A DNA stretch of 37,779 nucleotides from assembly GCA_016776605.1 (NCBI GenBank), contig JADHTB010000032.1, positions 1 through 37,779 of the forward strand, given 5' to 3'. A program made the translations under genes and the position numbers. Below, one piece after another: positions 24,813 to 32,159 of this stretch; positions within the stretch are counted from its first letter, which is position 1; the number at the start of each line of letters is the position of its first letter. Below the pieces are notes generated by a model. The model was not told the origin of the DNA, searched no databases, and was given only the letters and a program-made list of their open reading frames with translations. Origin of the DNA: Alphaproteobacteria bacterium (lineage in GTDB: Bacteria; Pseudomonadota; Alphaproteobacteria; GCA-2731375).

Positions 24813-25682
24813 ATGGCCGTTTTGAGCATTGAACCGCTGCATGAAGACTTCGGCGCCCGCGTTCGGGGCATTGATCCGCGCCAACCGTTGGCATCCGAGG
24901 TGGTGACGGAAATCAAGGCGGCGATCGACAACTATTCTTTCCTTTGTTTTCCAGGGCAACAGATGGATGACGAGAAACAACTCGCCTTTACCAAAAGCCT
25001 GGGCGAACCGGAAGAAAGTCACGTGGCTTTGGGGCAAACCGGACTGATCAACTATTTCGGCACCATCGGCAATGTTCAGCCTGACGGCGGCAAACTGGGA
25101 AATGACCACAAGACAACGATCTTTCTGACCGGCAATAATATGTGGCATTCAGATAGCTCGTTTCGCGAAGTGCCCAGCCGTCTTTCCATCATGTGCGTCT
25201 ACGAAGTCCCCGCGGTGGGCGGGGCCACCGAATTCGCCAGCGCACGGGCTGCCTACCGCCGCCTCGATGGTGCCATGCAGGAGCGCATCGCGCCTTTGGT
25301 GGCAATCCACGATTACGTCTATTCCAGAAGCAAGGTGGCGCCGGATGCGGTGACCCCGTCCCATGCCGCCTCCCTGCCCCCCGTGCGGCAAAAACTGGTC
25401 AGAACAAACCCAGGCACGGGGGCAAAAAACTACTACATCGGTTCCCACGTCAAAGCCATCGAAGGCTGGAGCGATAGCGACAGCCGGCAGCTTATCGACG
25501 ACCTGCAGGAACGCGCCACGAAACCGGAACACGTCTATTCCCACGCCTGGCAGCCGGGCGATCTGGTGATTTGGGACAACCGCTGCCTGATCCACCGGGG
25601 CAGGGGCTATGACGCCGACCGCTACCGCCGCTACATGCGCCAGACCCGCGTGCGCGGCGATGGCCCAACGTTGCGGGAATGA
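24813..25682 (+). CDS. TauD/TfdA-family 2-oxoglutarate dioxygenase
   Basis: A 289-residue cytoplasmic Fe(II)/2-oxoglutarate dioxygenase. The iron ligands are His-112 and Asp-114 in WHSDSSF and the distal His-261 in NRCLIHRGRGYD. The 2-oxoglutarate arginine lies in YRRYMRQTRVRGD (about 271-283). The N-terminal LHEDFGARVRGID and LCFPGQQ are typical. Family members oxidise taurine, 2,4-dichlorophenoxyacetate-like ethers, alkyl sulfates or carnitine precursors, and the substrate here is unknown. The divergent metY neighbour makes a sulfur-related substrate tempting but unproven. GGGGAGA precedes the ATG. Confidence 0.9.
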   Translation: MAVLSIEPLHEDFGARVRGIDPRQPLASEVVTEIKAAIDNYSFLCFPGQQMDDEKQLAFTKSLGEPEESHVALGQTGLINYFGTIGNVQPDGGKLGNDHKTTIFLTGNNMWHSDSSFREVPSRLSIMCVYEVPAVGGATEFASARAAYRRLDGAMQERIAPLVAIHDYVYSRSKVAPDAVTPSHAASLPPVRQKLVRTNPGTGAKNYYIGSHVKAIEGWSDSDSRQLIDDLQERATKPEHVYSHAWQPGDLVIWDNRCLIHRGRGYDADRYRRYMRQTRVRGDGPTLRE

Positions 25683-25821
25683 TGAAAGCCACAAGACGTT
25701 TGCATAGACGGGGCATCGTCGCTTAACATCGCGCCGGGCAATCAAGAACGCTAATATTCCTACAAGTGGGGCGCCGGCAAAAAATTATTCGATATTACCG
25801 GCTAAACGGGGGATTTTCTGC

Positions 25822-27030
25822 ATGATTGAGTTCCATTCCGGCAGTAGCAATGCCGTTAACTCAAAGGCCGCCGTTATTGAATGCGTCGAGGCCGCCTTTA
25901 CGGATGGCGACAAGGCGGATTGCAAATTGTTGGTCATCCATTCAACGGTGGGGCACAATTTTGCTCAGATGATGGCAGGCGCCAAGGAAGCCTGCCCGGA
26001 CGCCGAAATTATCGGTTGCACCGGCAGCGGTGTGATCGGCCGGGAAGGGGTCAGCGAGGCCATGCGCGCCATGGCTGTCATGGCGATCACGGGCGACGAA
26101 TTCGCCGTTGCCGCCACCGCTGGCCTGAACGGCGCGAACTCGGCGGCACTGGGTGAACAGGTCGCCGGCGAAATCAAAGCAGCCAACCCGGACATCAATA
26201 TGATCTATATCCTTTCAGCCGGCCTGGATTTGTCGGGTGACAAGGTGATCGAGGGGATTGAAAGCGTCTTCGGCGGTGACGTGCCGATCTTTGGCGCGAC
26301 GGCGGCGGATAATGGCAAGGCCAAGGGCACATTCCAGTTTCACGGCCAGACAGCAATGGAAAACGGCCTTATTCTGGTCGGGTTTTCCGACCCCACTTTG
26401 GAAGTTTTATCGGGCGTGCATCACGGTTCCATCCCGGTTGACGGCGCAATTTTCGAGGTTACGAAATCCAAAGACAATCAGGTTATCGAGCTGGATGGCA
26501 TCCCGGCCTGGCCCGCGTTACTGGCTCGATTTGGTCTGCCGCCGGAGACCACCGAGCTCTCGGAAACCCTGCCAATCACTGGTCTGGGCGAGGTCTTGAC
26601 GGACCGGGAGCAAGCGGAATATGACAATCCGCAAATTTTGCGGGTGCCCATCAAGGTTTCGGAAGACCATCTATCGTTCTATTTGCCGATCTCGGTGTCG
26701 GAAGGCAGCAAATTCCAACTGATGCAGCGGGACGAGCAGTATATTTTCGAAGGACTGGACCGGCTGATGGAACGCATGCAGACGGAACTTGAAGGCCGGC
26801 GCCCGGTCGCTGTTTTTCATGCTGACTGCATGGCACGGGGTCGGTTTACGTTCAACAGGGTCCTGAAGGACGAGATTATCGCCAAGATGCAATATCCGCT
26901 TTGTGGTGACGACGCGGTGCCGTGGCTGGGCGTCTATGGTTTCAGTGAGTATTGCCGTTTCGCCGGCAAGAATCACTTTCATAGCTATACCACTTCGTTA
27001 TTCCCGATCGTTCGGCGCAAAGCAGCCTAG
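25822..27030 (+). CDS. FIST-domain sensory protein
   Basis: A 402-residue soluble protein with FIST_N (about 20-220: LLVIHSTVGHNFAQM, EIIGCTGSGVIGREGV, GDVPIFGATAADN) and FIST_C (about 225-380, ending ADCMARGRF and AVPWLGVYGFSEYCRFAGKN, here split). FIST domains bind small ligands, and members named NosP bind haem and sense nitric oxide. Candidate haem ligands would be His-40 or His-45, but this is a guess. The downstream cyclase gene begins nine bases after the stop, so the pair probably forms a sensor-effector module. GGGGGA lies shortly before the ATG. Confidence 0.88.
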   Translation: MIEFHSGSSNAVNSKAAVIECVEAAFTDGDKADCKLLVIHSTVGHNFAQMMAGAKEACPDAEIIGCTGSGVIGREGVSEAMRAMAVMAITGDEFAVAATAGLNGANSAALGEQVAGEIKAANPDINMIYILSAGLDLSGDKVIEGIESVFGGDVPIFGATAADNGKAKGTFQFHGQTAMENGLILVGFSDPTLEVLSGVHHGSIPVDGAIFEVTKSKDNQVIELDGIPAWPALLARFGLPPETTELSETLPITGLGEVLTDREQAEYDNPQILRVPIKVSEDHLSFYLPISVSEGSKFQLMQRDEQYIFEGLDRLMERMQTELEGRRPVAVFHADCMARGRFTFNRVLKDEIIAKMQYPLCGDDAVPWLGVYGFSEYCRFAGKNHFHSYTTSLFPIVRRKAA

Positions 27031-27039
27031 CTGACCGGT

Positions 27040-28545
27040 ATGTCGACGCCGGCTGTCAAACGCGGCTATGAAGAGCTGGAGGCGCGCTGCGCCAAGCTGG
27101 AAGCGGAGTCCGGCCGTAACCTGGTGATGCAGCAGGATCTGATCCACGCCAAGGGCCAGGTCGATGGCGAATTGATGCGTTTCAAGGCAATTCAGGCTTT
27201 TATCGCCAAGGCGCTGGAGGCGGACGCGCCGGATGAGTTTTACGCCCTGACGCTGGAATCCGTAATCGAAGCGTTTGAATACGAAGTCGCGCTGTTTCTG
27301 CAAGCAACAGAGAGTGAAAAGTTACTGCTTGTCAGTAGCGAGTTCGGCTTTGATGACGCGCCCAGTGAGTTGCCGTTCTCGCCAAAGTGGCTGAAATCAA
27401 GTGAAAGCGAGATCGTCGCGGAAGACGACTTCCTGCTCATGGCCTGGACGGAACTGAACCTGGCGAAGGCCATCGTTTGTCCCTTTCACGACAAGAACGG
27501 CAAACTTGCCGGCATCATTCTGGGCGGCGTCACTAAGGATGGCGCTGATTTATTCGAAGATATCGAAGCCGACCACTGCTCTGCCTTCACCGTGATGGTG
27601 CAACAGGCCGGCTCTCTTTGGACCAACCGGGAACTGAACGACGAAATCCGCCAGCAGAACAACCAACTGGTCAGTTTGACGGATTCCTACAGCCGTTTCG
27701 TGCCGTTCCAGTTTCTCGAGCTATTGAACCGGGCCTCTATTGAAGAGATCGACGCGGGCGATCACGTCTCGCTTGAAACCAGCGTCCTGTTCGCCGACAT
27801 CCGCGATTTCACCACCTTGTCGGAGGCCCTTGGCCCGGCCGGCACCTTTGCCGCGCTGAATGAATTCCTGGTTGCGATCGAACCGGTAGTGGAACAAGAG
27901 GCGGGTTTCATCAATCAGTATCTGGGCGACGCGATCATGGCGTTGTTTCCGGGCCAGGCCGATGCCGCCCTCAGATGCGCCATCCGCATGATTGAGCAAT
28001 CGCGGGAATTGAACGCACGGCGCAGTGGCAGCGGCGAGTTGACCATCCGCTTTGGCATGGGCATCAGCAGCGGTCCGCTGATGCTGGGCGCCATCGGCGG
28101 CGGCAAGCGGCTGGATAGCAATGTGGTGGGCGACACCGCCAACCTGGCCTCGCGCATTGAGGGGCTGACCAAGCTTTATGGTGTGTCGACGCTATTTACC
28201 GAGATCACCCGGGCGCGCCTGAAGAATCAGGACGAATTCTCTTTTCGCGAACTGGACCGCGTGGTCGTGAAGGGGCGCAGCGGCGCCGTCTCCATCTATG
28301 AATTGTATGACTGCGATACCGGGCCGCTTCAGGCGCAGAAACATGCCACGGCGGGGCAATTCGCCAACGCCCTGGAACTTTACCGGCAAGCCGAATTCAA
28401 AGCCGCCCGCGAGGTCTTCAAAGACTGTGCCAGCAAAGCGCCCGATGACAATGTCGCCAGGCTGTACTTAGACCGTTGCAACGAGCTGATTAGCAATCCC
28501 CCGGCCGAACCCTGGCAAGGCGTCTGGATCCTGGATCAAAAATAA
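27040..28545 (+). CDS. Class III nucleotide cyclase with N-terminal coiled coil and GAF-like domain
   Basis: A 501-residue soluble protein. A short coiled coil (about 8-50) leads to a GAF-like domain (about 50-195), a linker QNNQLVSLTDSYSRFVP and a class III cyclase domain (about 243-425). Metal aspartates are Asp-253 (LFADIRDFT) and Asp-297 (NQYLGDAIM). The transition-state pair is Asn-368/Arg-372 (TANLASR). At the base-recognition positions Asp-359 is present, but the usual Lys is Gln-293, so product identity (cAMP or cGMP) is open. The C-terminal 80 residues are helical and TPR-like. Adjacent to the FIST gene with a nine-base gap. Confidence 0.9.
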   Translation: MSTPAVKRGYEELEARCAKLEAESGRNLVMQQDLIHAKGQVDGELMRFKAIQAFIAKALEADAPDEFYALTLESVIEAFEYEVALFLQATESEKLLLVSSEFGFDDAPSELPFSPKWLKSSESEIVAEDDFLLMAWTELNLAKAIVCPFHDKNGKLAGIILGGVTKDGADLFEDIEADHCSAFTVMVQQAGSLWTNRELNDEIRQQNNQLVSLTDSYSRFVPFQFLELLNRASIEEIDAGDHVSLETSVLFADIRDFTTLSEALGPAGTFAALNEFLVAIEPVVEQEAGFINQYLGDAIMALFPGQADAALRCAIRMIEQSRELNARRSGSGELTIRFGMGISSGPLMLGAIGGGKRLDSNVVGDTANLASRIEGLTKLYGVSTLFTEITRARLKNQDEFSFRELDRVVVKGRSGAVSIYELYDCDTGPLQAQKHATAGQFANALELYRQAEFKAAREVFKDCASKAPDDNVARLYLDRCNELISNPPAEPWQGVWILDQK

Positions 28546-28579
28546 GGGTGCGGGATGCGCGCCTGTAACAACAGAATTG

Positions 28580-29995
28580 ATGACGAACATGAGCGACGAA
28601 CTGCATTACGGGACCATTCTTGAGCTGTCCACCCGCATAGAGGCCGGCGAGCTATCGCCGGTTACCCTGACGGAGACCATGTTGAACCGTATCGCGGCGC
28701 TGGATGGGCGGCTTAAATCATATGCCACGGTGATGGCGGACCAGGCCATGGCCGAAGCGCGGGCGGCGGAGGTGGAAATTGCCGCCGGCCGCTACCGGGG
28801 CAAACTGCATGGCGTACCCATCGCGGTGAAGGATCTTTGTTATACCAAGGGCGTCCGCACCATGGGTGGTTGCGCGGTGCTGGCTGACCACGTACCGACG
28901 TTCGATGCCACGGTGGTGCGGCGGTTCCGCGAGGCCGGTGCGGTGTTGCTGGGCAAACTGAACCTGACCGAAGGCGCCATGGCCGGCTATAATCCGGCCT
29001 TTGACGTGCCGGAGAACCCATGGCGGGCAGGCCATTGGTCCGGCGCGTCCTCTTCCGGCTCCGGGGCCGCCACCGCCGCCGGCTTGGCCTATGCCACCCT
29101 GGGCAGCGATACGGGCGGTTCCATCCGTCATCCGGCCGCGGTTTGCGGCACCGTGGGGTTGAAGCCAACCTGGGGCCGGGTCAGCCGCCATGGCGTGCTC
29201 GATCTGGCGCAGTCCCTCGATCATGTGGGGCCCTTGACGCGCGGCAGCGCGGACGCCGGTATTGTCCTGCAGGCCATCGCGGGCCAGGACCCGGACGATG
29301 CCACAACCTTGGTGACACCGGTGCCCGATATGCTGGCCGGCCTGACGGCTGGCGGCAAGGGCTTGCGCATTGGCTGGGACCAACGGTTTGCCTCTGAAGA
29401 TATGGCGCCTGATTACGCCGCCGCCGTTGCCACCGCCGTCGAGGTCATGGCCAAACAGGGGGCCGAGATTGTCGAGGTTTCCATGCCCGAACGCCTGGCC
29501 GATTATCTACCGGCCTGGTCGGTTCTGTGCACCAGCGAAGCCGCCGATGCCCATCGCGCGACCTACCCCGCACGCGCCGATGAATACGGCCCCTGGTTCC
29601 GGGAATGGCTGGCCCGAGGGCATGATTTTTCGGCCGCCGACTATGCCCGGGCCAATAACCTGCGCGCGGCCTGTGTCGGCGAATTACGCCGGACCATGCA
29701 GGATGTGGACCTGCTGGCCTGTCCGGGCACCGCCCGCGCCGCCTATCCGGTCAGCCCGGCGCAGGCCTATGGCCCGATACCGGTGGACCGTGATCCCTGG
29801 CAGACACGTTTCACGGTGCCCATGGACTATGCGGGCCTGCCGACCATTTCACTGCCCTGCGGCCTGTCTGACGATGGCCTGCCCCTGTCCCTGCAATTCG
29901 TCGCCCATGCCATGGCCGAGCCCTTGCTGATACAAGCCGGCGCGGCCTATGAGGCCGCGACCGATTGGCACAAAATGCATCCGCCGGGCTGGTAA
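28580..29995 (+). CDS. Amidase-signature family hydrolase
   Basis: A 471-residue amidase-signature enzyme. The Ser-cisSer-Lys triad is visible: Lys in IAVKDL (residue 84), cis-Ser in GASSSGSG (about 157) and nucleophile Ser in LGSDTGGSIRHP (181). GLKPTWGRVSRHG follows, as usual. It hydrolyses a C-N amide bond; relatives include indoleacetamide hydrolase, GatA and nonspecific amidases. The absence of gatB/gatC nearby argues against the tRNA amidotransferase. ATG 28580 is reported; TTG 28577 and ATG 28589 are alternatives and none has a good ribosome site. It follows the cyclase gene by 34 bases and may share its transcript. Confidence 0.88.
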   Translation: MTNMSDELHYGTILELSTRIEAGELSPVTLTETMLNRIAALDGRLKSYATVMADQAMAEARAAEVEIAAGRYRGKLHGVPIAVKDLCYTKGVRTMGGCAVLADHVPTFDATVVRRFREAGAVLLGKLNLTEGAMAGYNPAFDVPENPWRAGHWSGASSSGSGAATAAGLAYATLGSDTGGSIRHPAAVCGTVGLKPTWGRVSRHGVLDLAQSLDHVGPLTRGSADAGIVLQAIAGQDPDDATTLVTPVPDMLAGLTAGGKGLRIGWDQRFASEDMAPDYAAAVATAVEVMAKQGAEIVEVSMPERLADYLPAWSVLCTSEAADAHRATYPARADEYGPWFREWLARGHDFSAADYARANNLRAACVGELRRTMQDVDLLACPGTARAAYPVSPAQAYGPIPVDRDPWQTRFTVPMDYAGLPTISLPCGLSDDGLPLSLQFVAHAMAEPLLIQAGAAYEAATDWHKMHPPGW

Positions 29996-30011
29996 AGGTT
30001 GAACATAGCAA

Positions 30012-30039
30012 TTGCCTCGCGAATACAATGGGTTAGAAT
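30012..30039 (+). promoter_or_regulatory. Possible promoter for the cytochrome gene
   Basis: TTGCCT (30012-30017), a 16-base spacer and TAGAAT (30034-30039) resemble a sigma-70 promoter, about 33 bases before the GTG at 30072. This supports starting the cytochrome gene at 30072 rather than at the TTG at 30012. Confidence 0.35.
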
Positions 30040-30071
30040 ATTATCCTGATTCGAATACTGGGGAACTTAAC

Positions 30072-30941
30072 GTGCGCAAACACACAGAACGTAAGCTTAT
30101 GAATGGCATTGCGGGCAGCCTTGCCGCGCTGGCGATTGTTGCCGCGGCGCTGATCGGACCGGCCCAGGCCGAAACCTTGTTGCAGCGCGGCACCTATCTC
30201 ATGCGCTCCATCGTTGCCTGCGGCAATTGCCACACGCCCAAGGGTCCGAAGGGCGATATTCCCGGCATGGAACTGGCCGGCATGGCGCCTCTGGAGAAAA
30301 TTCCCGCCTTTACGGCCAACGCAGCAAACATCACCCAGGATAAGGCGACCGGCATCGGCACCTGGACGGATGCGCAGATCATCACCGCGATCCGCGAGGG
30401 CCGGCGGCCGAACGGCAAGATCATCGGGCCGCCCATGCCCATCGGTCTCTATCGCGGCCTGTCGGACCGGGACGTCAAGGCCATCGTGGCCTACCTGCGC
30501 ACCGTGAAGCCGATCAAGAACGTGATCCCGGCTTCCGTCTATAACATTCCCCTGCCGCCGGCCTATGGCCCACCGGTCAAGAATGTTCCCAATGTTCCGG
30601 AAAGCGACAAGCTGGCCTATGGCGCCTATCTTGCCGGCCCGGCTGGCCATTGCATTGAATGCCATTCGCCGATGGGCGAGCGGGGGCCCGACATTCAGAA
30701 TAATTTAGGCGCCGGTGGCTTTGAATTTCATGGACCGTGGGGGATCAGCGTTTCAGCCAATATCACGCCGACAGGCCTGAAGGACCGTACGGACGCCCAG
30801 ATCAAGAAAATGATCACCACGGGCTTACGGCCCGATGGCTCGCCCATGATGCCGCCCATGGGCTTTGCCTATTACGCAAATATCAAGGACCGGGATCTCG
30901 ACGCGATCATCGCCTATTTGCGCTCTTTACCGGCAAAATAA
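30072..30941 (+). CDS. Dihaem cytochrome c
   Basis: A 289-residue periplasmic electron carrier. The signal peptide (about residues 10-33, ending GPAQAET) is followed by two c-type haem sites, CGNCH (50-54) and CIECH (194-198). Each is followed by a cytochrome c fold with a Met-containing segment (PPMPIGLYRGL; MMPPMGFAYY). It resembles the cytochrome subunits that take electrons from membrane-bound alcohol, aldehyde or nicotinate dehydrogenases, but has two haems instead of three, and no dehydrogenase gene is nearby. The GTG at 30072 is preferred (GGGGA seven bases before); an in-frame ATG lies at 30099. A weak hairpin, AACAG/CTGTT plus TTTT, follows near 30975-31000. Confidence 0.88.
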   Translation: MRKHTERKLMNGIAGSLAALAIVAAALIGPAQAETLLQRGTYLMRSIVACGNCHTPKGPKGDIPGMELAGMAPLEKIPAFTANAANITQDKATGIGTWTDAQIITAIREGRRPNGKIIGPPMPIGLYRGLSDRDVKAIVAYLRTVKPIKNVIPASVYNIPLPPAYGPPVKNVPNVPESDKLAYGAYLAGPAGHCIECHSPMGERGPDIQNNLGAGGFEFHGPWGISVSANITPTGLKDRTDAQIKKMITTGLRPDGSPMMPPMGFAYYANIKDRDLDAIIAYLRSLPAK

Positions 30942-31059
30942 ATACCCGTCACAACCTGCAACACCGCCAATAGAACAGTATGAATGGCTGTTTTACAGGT
31001 ATCAATAAAATTGGAAACGAGAACGCATTCGAAGAAAATGCACTCAGACGCTTAAAAAT

Positions 31060-31160
31060 AGAACAATTAAACCAATCACTTAAGTCGCGAAAGCGACTTC
31101 AGTTAATTGAAAATTGCTCTAATTCTAAAGATCTGAGTATTTTCAGAATGAAAATGCTCT
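31060..31160 (+). repeat. 101-bp hairpin repeat, full copy 2
   Basis: Same length and plan as 386-486. Outer arms are AGAACAATT (31060-31068) and AATTGCTCT (31112-31120). The inner stem is AAGTCGC (31082-31088) and GCGACTT (31093-31099) with a GAAA tetraloop. The right part AATTCTAAAG...TTTTCAGAATGAAAATGCTCT (split here) is nearly identical to copy 1. Relative to copy 1 the inner stem shows two compensated pair changes. It fills most of the gene-free stretch 30942-31249; the rest of that stretch shows nothing convincing. Confidence 0.85.
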
Positions 31161-31249
31161 AGGTCCAAAAAATAGGGATTTCGTAACCATTTACCGTTTA
31201 TCCTGTCTGCCGCGAATAATTTGGCAACAGAAGAGTAGGAAAGCGCGGC

Positions 31250-32104
31250 ATGTCATTGCTGGGCCGTATGCTTGTGGTGGCCGTGGTATGCATGGCCGTG
31301 GTTTTTGGCCGGCCGGCCACGGGCCTTGCGCAATCGGAGAAGGACACCGCCGAATTGGCGCGGCAAGTGCTCGAGGTCTTCGATTTTGAGGCCCAGACCA
31401 GCTTCGAAAATGAGCGAACGATCCGCGCCGAGGCCGAGCAGGGCGATGCCAAGGCCCAGCACGAACTTGGCGTCCTGCTGGCGGTCGGCAAAGGCACCGA
31501 GCAGAACTACATCGAGGCGGTGCAATGGTTCCGGCGAGCCGCGGAGCGCGGCCATGGCGGCGCGCAATTCTGGCTTGGTAATCTGTACATGCGGGGCGCG
31601 GGCGTGCCCCGGGATACGGCGCAAATGGTACAGTGGTGGCGCAAGGCAGCGCTTCAAGGCAACATCAATGCCCAATATTCCCTTGGCACGGCCTTTAGTG
31701 ACGGCCGCATGGTGCCGCGGGATATTCAACGCGCCAAAGCCTGGTTTAAATTGGCCGGCAGCCTGCCCGGAAAGCTAGATATTCTTCAAAAACCCAAGGT
31801 GCCCGGCAAAGTTAACGTTGCTGCTAAACCCGAGGCGCCCGGCGAACTAGAGATTGCTGCAAAACCCGAGGAGCCGGGTAAACTTAATATTGCCAAAAAA
31901 ACCAAGGCGCCCAGAAATCTTAAAGTTGCCGAAAAACCCAAGGTACTCGACGAAATTGAATTTGAAACTGAATTCGGGGGGCTTGACGAAACAACGTTGA
32001 GCCCGGAAGAAATGGTGGCCGCCGAGCTTGCGGCGCGCCTAGCCGCAATCAAGGCGCGTCGACTGGAGCTCTATAAAAATGGCGGTGCTCAAGGCGGTAG
32101 ATAG
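31250..32104 (+). CDS. Secreted Sel1-repeat protein with a 12-residue tandem-repeat tail
   Basis: A 284-residue protein with a signal peptide (about 1-27, cleavage near GLA-QSE). Three Sel1-like repeats follow (about 65-171: AKAQHELGVLLAVGKG, AQFWLGNLYMRGAGVP, AQYSLGTAFSDGRMVP), forming a protein-protein interaction solenoid. Then come five tandem 12-residue units of the type GKLNIAxKPxxP (174-233) and an acidic helical end rich in Ala and Arg. Sel1 proteins act as periplasmic or envelope scaffolds; no partner is evident. The weak ribosome site (AGGAAAG) lies 11 bases before the ATG. It converges with the ThDP enzyme gene across a perfect palindrome. Confidence 0.85.
   Translation: MSLLGRMLVVAVVCMAVVFGRPATGLAQSEKDTAELARQVLEVFDFEAQTSFENERTIRAEAEQGDAKAQHELGVLLAVGKGTEQNYIEAVQWFRRAAERGHGGAQFWLGNLYMRGAGVPRDTAQMVQWWRKAALQGNINAQYSLGTAFSDGRMVPRDIQRAKAWFKLAGSLPGKLDILQKPKVPGKVNVAAKPEAPGELEIAAKPEEPGKLNIAKKTKAPRNLKVAEKPKVLDEIEFETEFGGLDETTLSPEEMVAAELAARLAAIKARRLELYKNGGAQGGR
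31769..31948 (+). repeat. Five in-frame 36-bp coding repeats
   Basis: The units encode GKLDILQKPKVP, GKVNVAAKPEAP, GELEIAAKPEEP, GKLNIAKKTKAP and RNLKVAEKPKVL. Hydrophobic residues alternate in each half and Lys-Pro recurs at a fixed place, as in a Pro/Lys-rich spacer. The DNA copies have diverged considerably, so the array is not recent. Confidence 0.85.
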
Positions 32105-32130
32105 GATTTCCGCGGCGGGTGAAGTAGATC

Positions 32131-32154
32131 ATACCAACCAGCGCTGGTTGGTAT
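32131..32154. other. Perfect 24-bp palindrome between convergent genes
   Basis: ATACCAACCAGC is followed directly by its exact reverse complement. It lies 27 bases after the Sel1-protein stop and five bases before the ThDP-enzyme stop. There is no T-tract on either side, so it is not a standard intrinsic terminator; a bidirectional hairpin or a protein-binding site are the alternatives. Confidence 0.8.
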
Positions 32155-32159
32155 AAGCG

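Noticed and set aside
31769..31948. Regular 36-bp spacing resembling a CRISPR array
   Set aside because: The units are contiguous, in frame and encode a protein repeat; there are no spacers and no cas genes.
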